Source: Natronolimnobius baerhuensis (GTDB lineage: Archaea > Halobacteriota > Halobacteria > Halobacteriales > Natrialbaceae). From it: a DNA stretch of 64,000 nt. The stretch lies in contig NZ_MWPH01000002.1 in NCBI RefSeq assembly GCF_002177135.1, positions 1,197,255 to 1,261,254 on the forward strand. The letters run 5' to 3'. A model generated the notes under the pieces. That model worked only from the letters and a program-made list of their open reading frames with translations. It was not told the origin of the DNA and searched no databases. Of this stretch, positions 18,750 to 27,480 are shown piece by piece. Each line of letters opens with the position of its first letter. Position 1 is the stretch's first letter. The position numbers were made by a program, and so were the translations under genes.

Positions 18750-19826
18750 ATGCGACTGACTTACAGCGGTTGGACCGTCCTCGTCATCCTCGTCGGTGCC
18801 GTTGCACTGAGCTGGCAACACGGTCCACGGGCGTTGAACGCCGTCGTGACGCCGCTTGTGGTGGTGTTTGTAACCGGCGTTATTCTCACTGCCCGCGTCG
18901 ACCGCCCCACGGTCCATCGCCAGCGAGTGTCCGATGGCTCAGTCGGCGAGACGCGGACGGTCGAGTGCCGTCTCGAGTGTGGTGGGACAGTGTCTGCGGA
19001 TATCCTCGAGACGGTCGGCGACGGACTTAGCGTGTCGACAGCCGACGGCGAGACGAGCCAGGAAACTGACGTCGCCGTCTCGACGACAATCGACGGCGAG
19101 GCACGACTGGCCTACGATATCGAACTCGAGGAACGGGGCGAGCGCGTCGTTGGCCCGATCACGATCACCGTCTCAGACGTGTTCGGACTCATGACGCGGA
19201 CGTTTACCTACACGGAGACGACGACGGTGCTCGTCTACCCGTCCGTCTCCGAGCTACACAGTGAGTCAGCCGGCGATCTGCAGGCAATCGAAAACGCCGC
19301 GGGAACGCCCGAGCGCGAGGAGTTCGACCACCTGCGGGAGTACCACCGTGGCGACTCGCTGCGAGACGTCCACTGGAAATCCGCGGCGAAACGCCCCGGT
19401 GACGAACTGGTCGTCACCGAGTATCGAGATGAAGGGGCTGCCGGCTCGGTGACAATCGCTGCCGAATGCGAGGACAACAGCGAGCAGTTCGCTCGCGCCG
19501 TCGCCAGCATCGCAACGTACCTGCTCGAGCGCGACCGACGCGTCGGGCTGACGGTCGATGGACACCACCTCGAGCCGGGGTCAGACCGCAGTCATCGCCG
19601 CGAACTGCTTGGCATTCTCGCCGTTGCAACGGGCGAGGAACTGACCGAACGCGACCGCAACGCCGCAGATATTGTCATCACGGGAGACTGGCGAGAAATG
19701 CAGGTCGTGACCGACGAGCGGACGATTCCGTTCCCACGGCTGATTCATCCGCGTGAGCGTGCGCGTGCTCCCGGCTGGAGCGAGGGACAGACAGACCGCT
19801 CCAGCGAATCAGGGGTGATCGCATGA
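18750..19826 (+). CDS. DUF58 membrane-associated protein
   Basis: This 358-residue protein has two N-terminal helices (TVLVILVGAVALSWQ and LNAVVTPLVVVFVTGVILTA). A beta-rich region follows, and the DUF58 signature sits at ~190 (FDHLREYHRGDSLRDVHWKS, then AAKRPGDELVVTEY). The rest resembles a von Willebrand A-like fold. DUF58 proteins work with MoxR ATPases at the membrane; their molecular role is poorly known. The stop overlaps the next start by four bases (ATGA). A paralogue is at 54484. Confidence 0.88.
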   Translation: MRLTYSGWTVLVILVGAVALSWQHGPRALNAVVTPLVVVFVTGVILTARVDRPTVHRQRVSDGSVGETRTVECRLECGGTVSADILETVGDGLSVSTADGETSQETDVAVSTTIDGEARLAYDIELEERGERVVGPITITVSDVFGLMTRTFTYTETTTVLVYPSVSELHSESAGDLQAIENAAGTPEREEFDHLREYHRGDSLRDVHWKSAAKRPGDELVVTEYRDEGAAGSVTIAAECEDNSEQFARAVASIATYLLERDRRVGLTVDGHHLEPGSDRSHRRELLGILAVATGEELTERDRNAADIVITGDWREMQVVTDERTIPFPRLIHPRERARAPGWSEGQTDRSSESGVIA

Positions 19827-22228
19827 GTACCGAATCGGGGCCGACGGGCTCATCCGGATCCGGAACACGCGAGCACTCGGTCACGATTGGAACAGAAGGT
19901 GCCATTGAGACGGAAACATTCCGGCTGCTTGCACTTGGGTGCGTGCTCATCCTGACGGCGACCTACGTGAGCGTCCTGCGCGACGTCACTCGCGTCGTCG
20001 GCGGCACCCAGTCACTGCTCGTACTCGTCGCCGCCATGCTCGTCGTCGCGACGATTCTCGCGCGTCTGATTCGGCCCCGAACGGCGATTGTGACGGCGCT
20101 CATCGCTGCAGGGCTGGGCTTTGGCTACTATCTCGAGGCCAGTGGCGTCGGCGTCGGTGTGCTCACCGAGGCGACCGGCGACCTCATCGGCGACGTGGTG
20201 TTGCTCGCGACCGGCCTCGAGATCATGCGGATGCTCGAGGCGGGCCTCTGGACGCTTGGCTTTGCGCCCGGACCGGTCTTTCTCTCGTGGTATCTCGCCA
20301 TGCGCAGCCGGTACGGGCTGAGCGTGCTTGCAGGTGGGTCTGCACTGCTCTTTCTCGTCTTGACTGGAGATGCTGAAACGGGCGTGACGTTGCTCGGTGT
20401 GCTCGCCGCACTCGGGGCCGTCGGCTTCGGCGAACTCGAGTCTCGGGGCGGTGCAGTCGCACAGGCAGATCTGCTTGCGGTCCTGTTCGCTGCAATCATC
20501 GTCCTCTCGCTGTCGGTGACGCTCGTCCCCGGCGGAGCCACGACGCCAGCAGCGGTCGGTGGCAGCGGTGGTGGCACTGGCGCGACCACACTCGAGGGGA
20601 CGATTGACTCCTCGCCGGAACGGTCAGGGATCAGCGGCTCGGTCGAACTCTCGCCCGAAGTCCGCTTTACAGTCGAATCGCCCGAAGAGTTCTATTGGCG
20701 AACTGGCATCTATGACCGCTACACCGGCGACGAATGGGTTCGGTCGGGCCAGCAGACACAGACGTTCGACGAACTCGAGCCACCACCGGGAACGTCGAAT
20801 GTCGTTCCCTATCAACTGACTGCAGAGACGGAACTGGACGTCATGCCAGTCGCACCGGAACTGCTCGACCTCGAGTCCGAGGCGGCGCAGTACGCCGACC
20901 TCTCCGAACACGGCCAGCCACATCCAACGACGACACTACTCGAGGGTGACAGCTACGTCGCCGCGAGTGCAGTCGTTGATACGACTCCCGGAGTCCTGAA
21001 CGAGGGCGGAACGGCATACCCGGATGAGATCACGGAGCAGTATCTCCAGACGCCAGAAACCCTCTCGACGGAGTTCGAAACCTACACCGCCGAGATCACT
21101 GCCGATGCCGAGACGCCCTACGAGAAAGCCGACGCAATCGAATCCTACCTGCGAACGTCGAAAGACTACTCACTCGAGGTTGACCGTCCTGATGGCGATG
21201 TCGCAGACGAGTTCCTCCTCGAGATGGACGAGGGCTACTGCGTCTACTTTGCGACTGCGATGACACAGATGCTGCGCAGCGAGGACGTGCCCGCACGATA
21301 CGTCTCAGGGTATACGAGCGGCCAACAGGTCGATGACAACGAGTACGTCGTCCGCGGGCTGGACGCCCACGCCTGGGTCGAGGTGTACTTCCCCGACCAC
21401 GGCTGGGTTGCGTTCGAGCCGACGCCGCCGAGTGACCGCGATGACGCCCACGACGCCGAACTCGTCGACGCCCGAAACACCGGCGAAGACGACATCGACA
21501 CCGACGAAAGCGAGGACATCCCCATCACTGACGACGAGGACATCCTCGAGGAGCCGAACGTGCCCAACGGACAGGGTGAGCAGTCAGAAAACGAGTCCGA
21601 ATCCGATCCGACGGATCCCGACACAGACGCTGCTGAGGAGACAGACGAGCCGGAAACGCCACCCGACGAGGAAGATGCAAGCGAGGAAAATACCTCGAGT
21701 GAGGTGACCGATCCCGGCACTGCTGGAGCCGGCGAAACAAGTGGTGAGACAACTGCAGCATCGGAACGCAACCTGACGGAGCGAATTCCACTGACGCGTG
21801 AGACTGGCACACTCCTCGCTGTCATGCTGTTCGGACTGGTCGCAGGCGTCCACCGCATCGATGCGACGACGCGATTGCAGAACACGCTCGGACTGTACTG
21901 GCACGGCCGGCGCACCGACCCTGACCGTGACGCGACGCGGGCGTTCGAGCGACTCGAAGGGATGCTTGCTCGCGAGTATCGCCCGCGCCAGCCGGCCGAA
22001 TCACCGCGGCAGTATCTGGCGGCGCTGTCTGCGTCCGCTGAGAGCGCCACTGACGCGACCGTCGTCGACGATGCGCGCACGGAACGCGTCCTCGAGACGT
22101 ACGAACGGGCCGTCTACGGCGGTGGTGTCGACCGTGCTGAGGCGGACGGCGCAATCGAAGCCGTCGATGGACTCGCCCGCGAACGCCTCCCCGGATTTGC
22201 TGGCCGGTCGAACGCCGATAGCGAGTGA
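19823..22228 (+). CDS. TgpA-like membrane transglutaminase-domain protein
   Basis: The protein has 801 residues. About six helices fill residues ~30-240. An extracytoplasmic part follows with a transglutaminase core at ~430-540: catalytic Cys in EGYCVYFATAM, His in DAHAWVEVYF, Asp/Glu region WVAFEPTPP. A long Asp/Glu/Thr-rich linker (~550-645) leads to one more helix (GTLLAVMLFGLVAGV) and a C-terminal DUF4129-like cytoplasmic domain (YRPRQPAESPRQYLAALS). It is the third gene of the MoxR-DUF58-transglutaminase operon. The triad suggests an active peptidase or transglutaminase outside the membrane; its target is not known. Confidence 0.87.
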   Translation: MSTESGPTGSSGSGTREHSVTIGTEGAIETETFRLLALGCVLILTATYVSVLRDVTRVVGGTQSLLVLVAAMLVVATILARLIRPRTAIVTALIAAGLGFGYYLEASGVGVGVLTEATGDLIGDVVLLATGLEIMRMLEAGLWTLGFAPGPVFLSWYLAMRSRYGLSVLAGGSALLFLVLTGDAETGVTLLGVLAALGAVGFGELESRGGAVAQADLLAVLFAAIIVLSLSVTLVPGGATTPAAVGGSGGGTGATTLEGTIDSSPERSGISGSVELSPEVRFTVESPEEFYWRTGIYDRYTGDEWVRSGQQTQTFDELEPPPGTSNVVPYQLTAETELDVMPVAPELLDLESEAAQYADLSEHGQPHPTTTLLEGDSYVAASAVVDTTPGVLNEGGTAYPDEITEQYLQTPETLSTEFETYTAEITADAETPYEKADAIESYLRTSKDYSLEVDRPDGDVADEFLLEMDEGYCVYFATAMTQMLRSEDVPARYVSGYTSGQQVDDNEYVVRGLDAHAWVEVYFPDHGWVAFEPTPPSDRDDAHDAELVDARNTGEDDIDTDESEDIPITDDEDILEEPNVPNGQGEQSENESESDPTDPDTDAAEETDEPETPPDEEDASEENTSSEVTDPGTAGAGETSGETTAASERNLTERIPLTRETGTLLAVMLFGLVAGVHRIDATTRLQNTLGLYWHGRRTDPDRDATRAFERLEGMLAREYRPRQPAESPRQYLAALSASAESATDATVVDDARTERVLETYERAVYGGGVDRAEADGAIEAVDGLARERLPGFAGRSNADSE

Positions 22229-22340
22229 GCCGGCTCGTCGGAGACGGCTGGCTCATCTGCCGTTCGGACGCGTTCTGCGTGATTTCGACAGCACGAGCGC
22301 CCGAAAACGGAGTACACGACAGCGTAATCTTCCCGATAGT

Positions 22341-22349
22341 GTTTAATAT
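22341..22349 (+). promoter_or_regulatory. TATA box of the aIF1-like gene
   Basis: GTTTAATAT is centred about 28 bases before the ATG at 22374, a spacing that gives a leaderless transcript as is usual in haloarchaea. Confidence 0.55.
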
Positions 22350-22373
22350 GTCCATTTCGTACCATGGAACGTA

Positions 22374-22667
22374 ATGTCGGAAGTCTGCTCGACGTGCGGG
22401 CTGCCTGAGGAACTCTGCGTCTGCGAAGACGTAGCCAAGGGGCAACAGCAACTCAACATCCGCATTGACGAGCGCAGATACGGTAAAGAGGTAACGATCG
22501 TTGAAGGATTCGACCCGAAAGATGTCGATCTAGACAGTCTTTCATCGGATCTCAAATCAAAGTTCGCCTGTGGTGGCACCGTCGAAGACGGTCAGATCGA
22601 ACTGCAGGGCAACCACACCGGCCGCATCGAAGAGTTCCTTCGGGATCGCGGCTTCAATGTCGCATGA
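22374..22667 (+). CDS. sui1: Translation initiation factor SUI1/aIF1
   Basis: This 97-residue protein starts with a zinc-knuckle-like cysteine cluster ([13 protein letters not shown]; Cys5, 8, 15, 17). The SUI1 fold follows ([51 protein letters not shown]). aIF1 binds the small ribosomal subunit and checks start-codon choice. Length and motifs are normal. It is monocistronic with its own TATA box. Confidence 0.95.
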   Translation: MSEVCSTCGLPEELCVCEDVAKGQQQLNIRIDERRYGKEVTIVEGFDPKDVDLDSLSSDLKSKFACGGTVEDGQIELQGNHTGRIEEFLRDRGFNVA

Positions 22668-22876
22668 GCCCGCGATGATCTGATACCGTCGAACGTACCG
22701 CCCGACGGGTCCGAATCGGTCGGGTACGTCCGGTCGGCGGTGTACGTCGACTTCCGAACCCAAGATCGCGTCTCGACTCACCAACTACTCCGTTTTCACG
22801 ACACAACAGACCGACGCTCGAGTGGCGACTGTGGTGGTGAGAGGCACACGAGCGTGAGAGTCCCGACAGCCAAGAA

Positions 22877-23272
22877 CTAGAATGGCGATTCCGGACCAGT
22901 CGATGCGTCGTCAGCATCCCCATCGGCGTCCGCATCCGTTTCCGCCGGCCTGGCAAGGCCGTACTTGAGGCCGTACTCCTCGAGGCCGCCAGCCATGCTC
23001 TCGACGGTGGCATCGGCACTGCCTTCGTAGGACCCAATCAACTGAGCCGCCTGGACACTCGCTTTGCCGTGCGGGCAGACGGTCACGATTCGGTCTGCGT
23101 CCTCGAACTCGTCGATTCGACTCGTGAGTTCCTGAAATGGGACGTTCTCGCTACCAGGAATGCGACTATGGGCGAAACTCGCTTTATTACGGATATCGAC
23201 GATACGAACAGTCTCGTCGGATTTGTCCTCGAGAAGGGCATTGACCTCGTCAGTACTGATTTCGCCGTCCAT
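22877..23272 (-). CDS. Rhodanese-domain protein
   Basis: The protein has 131 residues from the ATG at 23272 (MDGEISTDEVNALL); an upstream in-frame start at 23308 adds 12 residues. It is a single rhodanese domain: VRIVDIRNKASFAHSRIPGS, then the active-site loop with catalytic Cys (IVTVCPHGKASVQAAQ) and a GGLEEYG end. An acidic, low-complexity tail closes it. Such proteins move sulfane sulfur or act as stand-alone sulfurtransferases in the cytoplasm. The substrate is not evident from context. Confidence 0.85.
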   Translation of the reverse strand: MDGEISTDEVNALLEDKSDETVRIVDIRNKASFAHSRIPGSENVPFQELTSRIDEFEDADRIVTVCPHGKASVQAAQLIGSYEGSADATVESMAGGLEEYGLKYGLARPAETDADADGDADDASTGPESPF

Positions 23273-23406
23273 TAGGACCGCATTTGAACGCGGGGCGAAT
23301 AAGCCCATGGGTCTGTACTGGAGTCAAGAGCAACAGTGTCTGGTCGTCGAAACGCCGGTAAAAAGCCGGCGTCGTCCCGACAGATGATCGGCGTTGGCAG
23401 GTGGTG

Positions 23407-23492
23407 TCATACGGTCGGTTGTAAGTCATTTCCGGGGCAACCGCGAACCGCTTTGCGGTTGCACCGGTAAACAGTTACAACCGAGCGTATCA
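23407..23492. repeat. 86-bp nested palindrome, MITE-like
   Basis: The ends TCATACGGTCGGTTGTAA and TTACAACCGAGCGTATCA are inverse copies with 16 of 18 bases matching. Inside them a second inverted repeat (GCAACCGC...GCGGTTGC) sits around a short loop. The unit therefore folds as a two-stage hairpin with no coding capacity. It occupies part of the 411-base gap between the rhodanese and NUDIX genes; I see nothing else there. No target-site duplication is obvious. It differs in sequence from the 86-bp elements at 8933 and 36518. A structured RNA is the alternative. Confidence 0.6.
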
Positions 23493-23683
23493 GCGGCTGT
23501 CCACCGCTGTGGCGAGGATACGGCCGCGTGTCGAACGGGATTGGGCAACGACAGCGGACCCCCATCCCTCGCCAGTCGTTGCTATCACTCGTACCGGATT
23601 AAACCTGTTGGCCGCATGAGTAATAACGGATGCCAACAAGTGTCAGTGATATCGCCAGCCGGAATCGACCTCACGGCACGTAC

Positions 23684-24289
23684 TCAGAGTAATTCATCTT
23701 CCTTCGCGAGCAAGAGCGCAGACACTGTCGAATCGTTCGCTGGCTGGGCACGAGCACGCTCGAGGGCTTCACTGACCGGCACAGTCTGCACCTCGAGAAA
23801 CTCGTTATTGTCGTGGTCGCGTTCGCCGAGTTCGAGGCCCTCCGCGTAGACGACCCCGCGGTCGTGTCGCAACAGGCCAGTCGCGACGGCGTACTCCTGA
23901 AGCAACGCCGTACTCGAGGGTCGAAAGCCGGTCTCTTCCTCGAGTTCGCGTGCTGCGGCCTGCGTGTAGGACTCGCCGTCTTCGACGATGCCAGCTGGGA
24001 GTTCGAGATGTGTCTCGCGAATCGCTGGCCGGAACTGTTCGACGAACAGCAGGTGATCCTCGTCCGAGTCGGGTCTAGCCTCGCCGCTCTCATCCTCGGC
24101 TGAGGAGACCGTCGCGATCTGTTCAGCCTCGAGTCGGGCAACGACGACAACAGCGGGCGGTAACGATGCCCAGTAGTAGCGTTTCTCGGTCCCATCGGGC
24201 TGCTCGAGGCGGTCGTAGCCGCCGTCGTACCAGGACGTTTCGTACTCGGGTACTTCCTCGAGAAGTGTCCAGTCGTCGGGAAGTGCCAT
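23684..24289 (-). CDS. NUDIX hydrolase, ADP-ribose pyrophosphatase type
   Basis: The protein has 201 residues from the ATG at 24289 (MALPDDWTLLEEV). The NUDIX box is perfect: GIVEDGESYTQAAAREL followed by EEETGF. The lead VEQFRPAIRETHLELPAG and a tail YAEGLELGERDHDNNEFLEV are typical of ADP-ribose/ADP-sugar pyrophosphatases. These clear ADP-ribose and related dinucleotides using Mg2+. All box residues (Gly, Glu, Arg-Glu, Glu-Glu, Gly) are in place, unlike the NUDIX domain of the fusion protein at 3200. A farther upstream start at 24343 adds non-conserved residues. Confidence 0.87.
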   Translation of the reverse strand: MALPDDWTLLEEVPEYETSWYDGGYDRLEQPDGTEKRYYWASLPPAVVVVARLEAEQIATVSSAEDESGEARPDSDEDHLLFVEQFRPAIRETHLELPAGIVEDGESYTQAAARELEEETGFRPSSTALLQEYAVATGLLRHDRGVVYAEGLELGERDHDNNEFLEVQTVPVSEALERARAQPANDSTVSALLLAKEDELL

Positions 24290-24363
24290 ACGAAAACGTC
24301 GGGCTCGAGCGGATAATACGTGGTGGTTGCGCTGGGCTTTCAAGACTCGACAAGACAGTTCGC

Positions 24364-24777
24364 TTAGGCGACGAGGTCGCGATAGATGCGGCCAAACGCT
24401 TGCCTCCGGAGGGTTGCAACGGCGGCATCCTCCTCGTTCTGGAAGGTCGCTGCAACCGCGGTTCCGTCCGGGCCAGCGTGCCAGACGACGTGGTCGACGC
24501 GCTCGTGGCCGGTTTCGACGACCTCGCCGTCGTACTCCTCAGACCACTGGTCGTACTCCTCGCGGGTTCCAACATGTACCTCGAGTAAACTCGCAAAGAG
24601 CGCATCGCGGGCGGTTTCGACGACGTCGCCGGTGACGCGGTCGGAATACTCCTCGCGGTCGAATTCCATCGCGCGGGCGACTTCGCGGACGACCGTCTGG
24701 GCTGGCGTCCCGACGCTCTCGTAGCGCTGTCGTGCGTCTGCGACCGAGTCTGGCGTAAACATCCCCACCGTGTGCAT
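24364..24777 (-). CDS. Conserved haloarchaeal protein (DUF5809-like)
   Basis: The protein has 137 residues from the ATG at 24777 (MHTVGMFTPDSVADARQRYE). It is soluble and acidic, with no signal or membrane helix. Segments such as TPAQTVVREVARAMEFDREE and HERVDHVVWHAGPDGTAVAA look globular and conserved. I recall a haloarchaeal domain family of this type, but no function. The gene lies just after the zinc-finger gene on the same strand (25 bases), and the two are probably co-transcribed. Confidence 0.7.
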   Translation of the reverse strand: MHTVGMFTPDSVADARQRYESVGTPAQTVVREVARAMEFDREEYSDRVTGDVVETARDALFASLLEVHVGTREEYDQWSEEYDGEVVETGHERVDHVVWHAGPDGTAVAATFQNEEDAAVATLRRQAFGRIYRDLVA

Positions 24778-24802
24778 AGCTGTACGCACACTCGGCGAGC
24801 AG

Positions 24803-25213
24803 TTACGCGTTTTCGTTTGGCTCGCCCTCAGAGTCGACCTCGGCTTCGTCGGAGTGCATCTGTCGCGTTAACTCCTGGGCTTCCTGCAAGACGCCCTCCG
24901 CTTCGGCCGTTAGCGAACCGCGCCCCGGCTGTCGACTCTGGCGCGCGATGCCATCCTCGAGCCCGCCGGGACGACCGGGGTCGTGGCCATGATTGTGTTC
25001 GGTGTCGTCGAACGCCGACGTCTCGATTTCCTCGGCGTGCTGGCTGACGAGTTCGCCCAGTTCGTCCGGCCCGCAGTCGCCCCAGTTGGGTGCGTGTTCC
25101 TCGAGCCATTCCCGATGCTCCTCGCGGCCGAGCGAGGCGGTGATCGCAAGGTGATTCGCAAGGTGTTTCGCGTCCGCCTGTTCGGCAGCACAAACCGGGC
25201 AGGCATATCCCAT
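24803..25213 (-). CDS. Conserved haloarchaeal zinc-finger protein (DUF5810-like)
   Basis: This 136-residue protein opens with a C2H2-like zinc site (YACPVCAAEQADAKHLANHL; Cys5, Cys8, His17, His21). A helical region (EEHREWLEEHAPNWGDCGPD) and an acidic, probably disordered tail follow. Together with the downstream gene it forms a pair of small conserved proteins. The finger suggests contact with nucleic acid or protein, but no role is known. Start choice is clear because the finger begins at residue 3. Confidence 0.72.
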   Translation of the reverse strand: MGYACPVCAAEQADAKHLANHLAITASLGREEHREWLEEHAPNWGDCGPDELGELVSQHAEEIETSAFDDTEHNHGHDPGRPGGLEDGIARQSRQPGRGSLTAEAEGVLQEAQELTRQMHSDEAEVDSEGEPNENA

Positions 25214-25247
25214 ACCCAGACAAGGCCTCGCGTCGGTAAAAGCCCAC

Positions 25248-25784
25248 TCACTCGAGTTTTCTGATCATAATAATCGCATCCTCGCCGTCCTCGTAATAGC
25301 CGGGAACCCGGCGTAGCGGCTCGAAGCCGAACGACCGATACAGCCGTTTCGCGCCGTCGTTCGACCGACGAACCTCGAGTTTGATGGTATCGGAACCGCG
25401 TGCGGCGAGGACGGCAATTGACCGACGAAGGAGTGCAGAGCCGACGCCGTCACCGCGTCGATCCGGGTGGACGGCGATGTCTTTGATGTGTCCGAGCGTC
25501 CGGCCGTAGGTCATCGAGGTGTCTGCGATGATGTAGCCGACGATACTGGCATTGGCGTCGGAGGCTGTCGCCACGAGAAATCCAGGTTCGCCGAGAAAGC
25601 GTTCGAACGCGTCGTATGGCCACGGCTGAGAAAACGATTCATCCTCAATACGGACGACGGCGAGCAAGTCGGCGCGCTCCGCCGGGCGGATCGCAGGATC
25701 GATTGCGTCGCTCACCTCATCGCCTTCATCCGCATCACTCCCCGGAAACGACGTGGTCACAGCAGTCACTTGGCGTTCAGACAT
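25248..25784 (-). CDS. rimI: Ribosomal-protein alanine N-acetyltransferase (RimI/NAT type)
   Basis: The protein has 178 residues from the ATG at 25784; another ATG lies three codons upstream. After an acidic lead of ~30 residues it is one GNAT domain: IRPAERADLLAVVRIEDESF, FLGEPGFLVATAS, the acetyl-CoA loop HPDRRGDGVGSALLRRSI, and RRSNDGAKRLYRSFGFEPLR. The family acetylates protein N-termini from acetyl-CoA in the cytoplasm; archaeal RimI acts broadly on nascent proteins. All landmark segments are present. Confidence 0.85.
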   Translation of the reverse strand: MSERQVTAVTTSFPGSDADEGDEVSDAIDPAIRPAERADLLAVVRIEDESFSQPWPYDAFERFLGEPGFLVATASDANASIVGYIIADTSMTYGRTLGHIKDIAVHPDRRGDGVGSALLRRSIAVLAARGSDTIKLEVRRSNDGAKRLYRSFGFEPLRRVPGYYEDGEDAIIMIRKLE

Positions 25785-25869
25785 TAAAAACAATGGGCAG
25801 CCATCGGCCGAAACGTGACCGACGCCGGGCTGCCATAGTGAGTCGAGTGCCAGTAACTCACAAACGGCG

Positions 25870-26364
25870 TTACTCAGCCGGAATCGCGTCCATCTCGAAC
25901 TCCTCGGTCAACTCCGTGAGTTCTTCGAGTGCATCCTGTTCCTCCCGCAGGTTCTCTTCAAGAAGGTCGGCGGCATCGTCCATTCCGAGTTGGTCAGCCA
26001 GCGGAATCAGATTTCCGTAGGCAGCGATTTCGTAGTGTTCGGTCTTCTCCGCCGCGGCCATGTTGTGATAGTCCATCACCTCCTGGTTCGGCTCCATCGA
26101 TTCGAACTCCTCGTACTCCTCGATCAATCCCTTGATTCCCTCACACTCTTCTTTCTCCGGTGGCTCGCCGACCATCTCGAAGACCTCCTCGAGGCGGTCG
26201 ATCTGCTGTTTGGTCTCCTCGCGGTGCTCGGCAAACGCGCTCGCGATTTCCTCGCGTCCGGTGTTCTCCTCGAGATCGGAAAGCGCCTCGAGCAACTCGT
26301 GCTCGGCGTGATAGATGTCTTCGAGACCGTGCTCGAACAGGTCGTGAATGGTGTCCATGCTCAT
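25870..26364 (-). CDS. Ferritin-like DUF892 (YciE/YciF-type) protein
   Basis: This 164-residue, very acidic, all-helical protein matches the DUF892 ferritin-like family: TIHDLFEHGLEDIYHAEHEL, AFAEHREETKQQIDRLEEVF, NMAAAEKTEHYEIAAYGNLI. Glu and His placed across four helices could bind a di-metal centre. Members are induced by osmotic or oxidative stress in bacteria; the exact reaction is unsettled. A second ATG two codons in is also possible. The gene stands alone. Confidence 0.85.
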   Translation of the reverse strand: MSMDTIHDLFEHGLEDIYHAEHELLEALSDLEENTGREEIASAFAEHREETKQQIDRLEEVFEMVGEPPEKEECEGIKGLIEEYEEFESMEPNQEVMDYHNMAAAEKTEHYEIAAYGNLIPLADQLGMDDAADLLEENLREEQDALEELTELTEEFEMDAIPAE

Positions 26365-26458
26365 GGGTGCTCCGAGAACCCGTTCGCCAGTGATGTGAAA
26401 AAATCGCCAGCCTGCGACGGCAGGCGTCAGCGACGTCTCGATTGGTCCATTGAACAGG

Positions 26459-26752
26459 TCACTCGTCAGTAGAGTCTGTGGCGTTCTCGACGCGATCAGC
26501 GTGTGTCTCGAGGGCTGTTGCCAGTGTTCGGGCCTGGTCAGGAGTCAGTTCGAACTCATCCAGATGCTGTGGCAGGTGGGTTTCAGTGACGGTATCAAGT
26601 TCAGTTTGTAGTCGAACGCAGTCAGGGTCATCCGTCGCAGTCGTTGCGTTCACCACCGCAATCGATTCGCGGTCGAACGACTCTCCCGTGACGGTCGCTT
26701 CGACGTACTCGAGCGTCGTCCGAGCGGTAACCGAAATGAATCGATTCGACAT
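26459..26752 (-). CDS. Conserved haloarchaeal hypothetical protein
   Basis: The protein has 97 residues from the ATG at 26752 (MSNRFISVTARTTLEYVEAT). It is small, acidic and soluble. The first half could be beta strands (EATVTGESFDRESIAVVN). The second half is helical and ends in a helix-loop-helix like segment (HLDEFELTPDQARTLATALE). I do not recognise a named family with certainty. The start five residues upstream (26767) is possible. Confidence 0.6.
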   Translation of the reverse strand: MSNRFISVTARTTLEYVEATVTGESFDRESIAVVNATTATDDPDCVRLQTELDTVTETHLPQHLDEFELTPDQARTLATALETHADRVENATDSTDE

Positions 26753-27241
26753 CGCCACGACGTACACAACGGCGACATATAACGGAGATGGATGCGGCAG
26801 CCGCCAAGAGATGACGCTGTTCGTGCCTTCTTTAGGAAAATATTGCTCCTTCTCGAGAACCGAACACGGATCACTGCAGGACAGTCAGCACTGACCTATG
26901 AGAGATCACGCGTCACAGGACGAACTGTTGGTATCGGCAAACAACGTCGCCACCCCCTCTCACGCGCCGGTTCAGTCAGAGTCTCGCTGCTCCAAAGATG
27001 TCGGCTGGGCGATGTGGTTCCGTTCGAACCCATCGAACAGACCAGACGCTCGTCTCGAGACGGACCACTCGCTTGCCCAGTCGGTCCGTTGCCGATCACC
27101 AACCCACACAAGACGGTTTCGTGCCGTACAGCACTCATTTCAGTCATCCGAGATAGAGGCACATGTCCCCGGTATAACCGAGCACGGGTATTGTTTGCAG
27201 CCGAAGCGGTACTTAAGATACTAGCGCTCCAACGCCGTTTC
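26753..27241. other. Intergenic region, no gene supported
   Basis: Nearly 490 bases lie between a minus-strand hypothetical gene and a plus-strand small gene. Frames on both strands are Arg/Ser-rich shadows or lack any conserved pattern. Near 27210-27222 a TATA-like stretch (TACTTAAGATA) sits about 25 bases before the ATG at 27242 and is the likely promoter of that gene. I saw no repeat. Confidence 0.5.
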
Positions 27242-27397
27242 ATGACTGACGTGGCCGAACGGACCGCGGAGGCGAAGACACACGACGATGAATCGGAGCG
27301 TGACGATGCCCACCTCGAGGATATCGAGGAGGGAGCTGGCTGCACGGAAATTTGGGAGCATCTCTCGGAAAAGCGTGCGGAGACACAGAGCCGCTGA
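27242..27397 (+). CDS. Small acidic protein with GCTEIWEHL motif
   Basis: This 51-residue frame starts at an ATG 20-30 bases behind a TATA-like box. It is strongly acidic for 30 residues (MTDVAERTAEAKTHDDESE...) and ends with EGAGCTEIWEHLSEKRAETQ. Short haloarchaeal proteins with this Gly-Cys-Thr-Glu-Ile/Val-Trp-Glu-His-Leu-Ser ending recur, which supports a real gene. Function is unknown. It precedes the ParB-helix-like gene by 83 bases. Confidence 0.6.
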   Translation: MTDVAERTAEAKTHDDESERDDAHLEDIEEGAGCTEIWEHLSEKRAETQSR

Positions 27398-27450
27398 CGA
27401 CCCACTTGACCGCCGACACAGCGGACGATTCAATCGCTCTCAGAGCGAGG

Positions 27451-27458
27451 TTTTTAAC
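27451..27458 (+). promoter_or_regulatory. TATA box before the gene at 27481
   Basis: TTTTTAAC begins 30 bases before the ATG at 27481, a spacing that fits a leaderless transcript. Confidence 0.5.
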
Positions 27459-27480
27459 ACCCACGCACATATCGACACAC

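Noticed and set aside
26896..27405. Minus-strand 169-codon frame
   Set aside because: It overlaps the more convincing small plus-strand gene at 27242 and has a shadow-like Ser/Arg composition.
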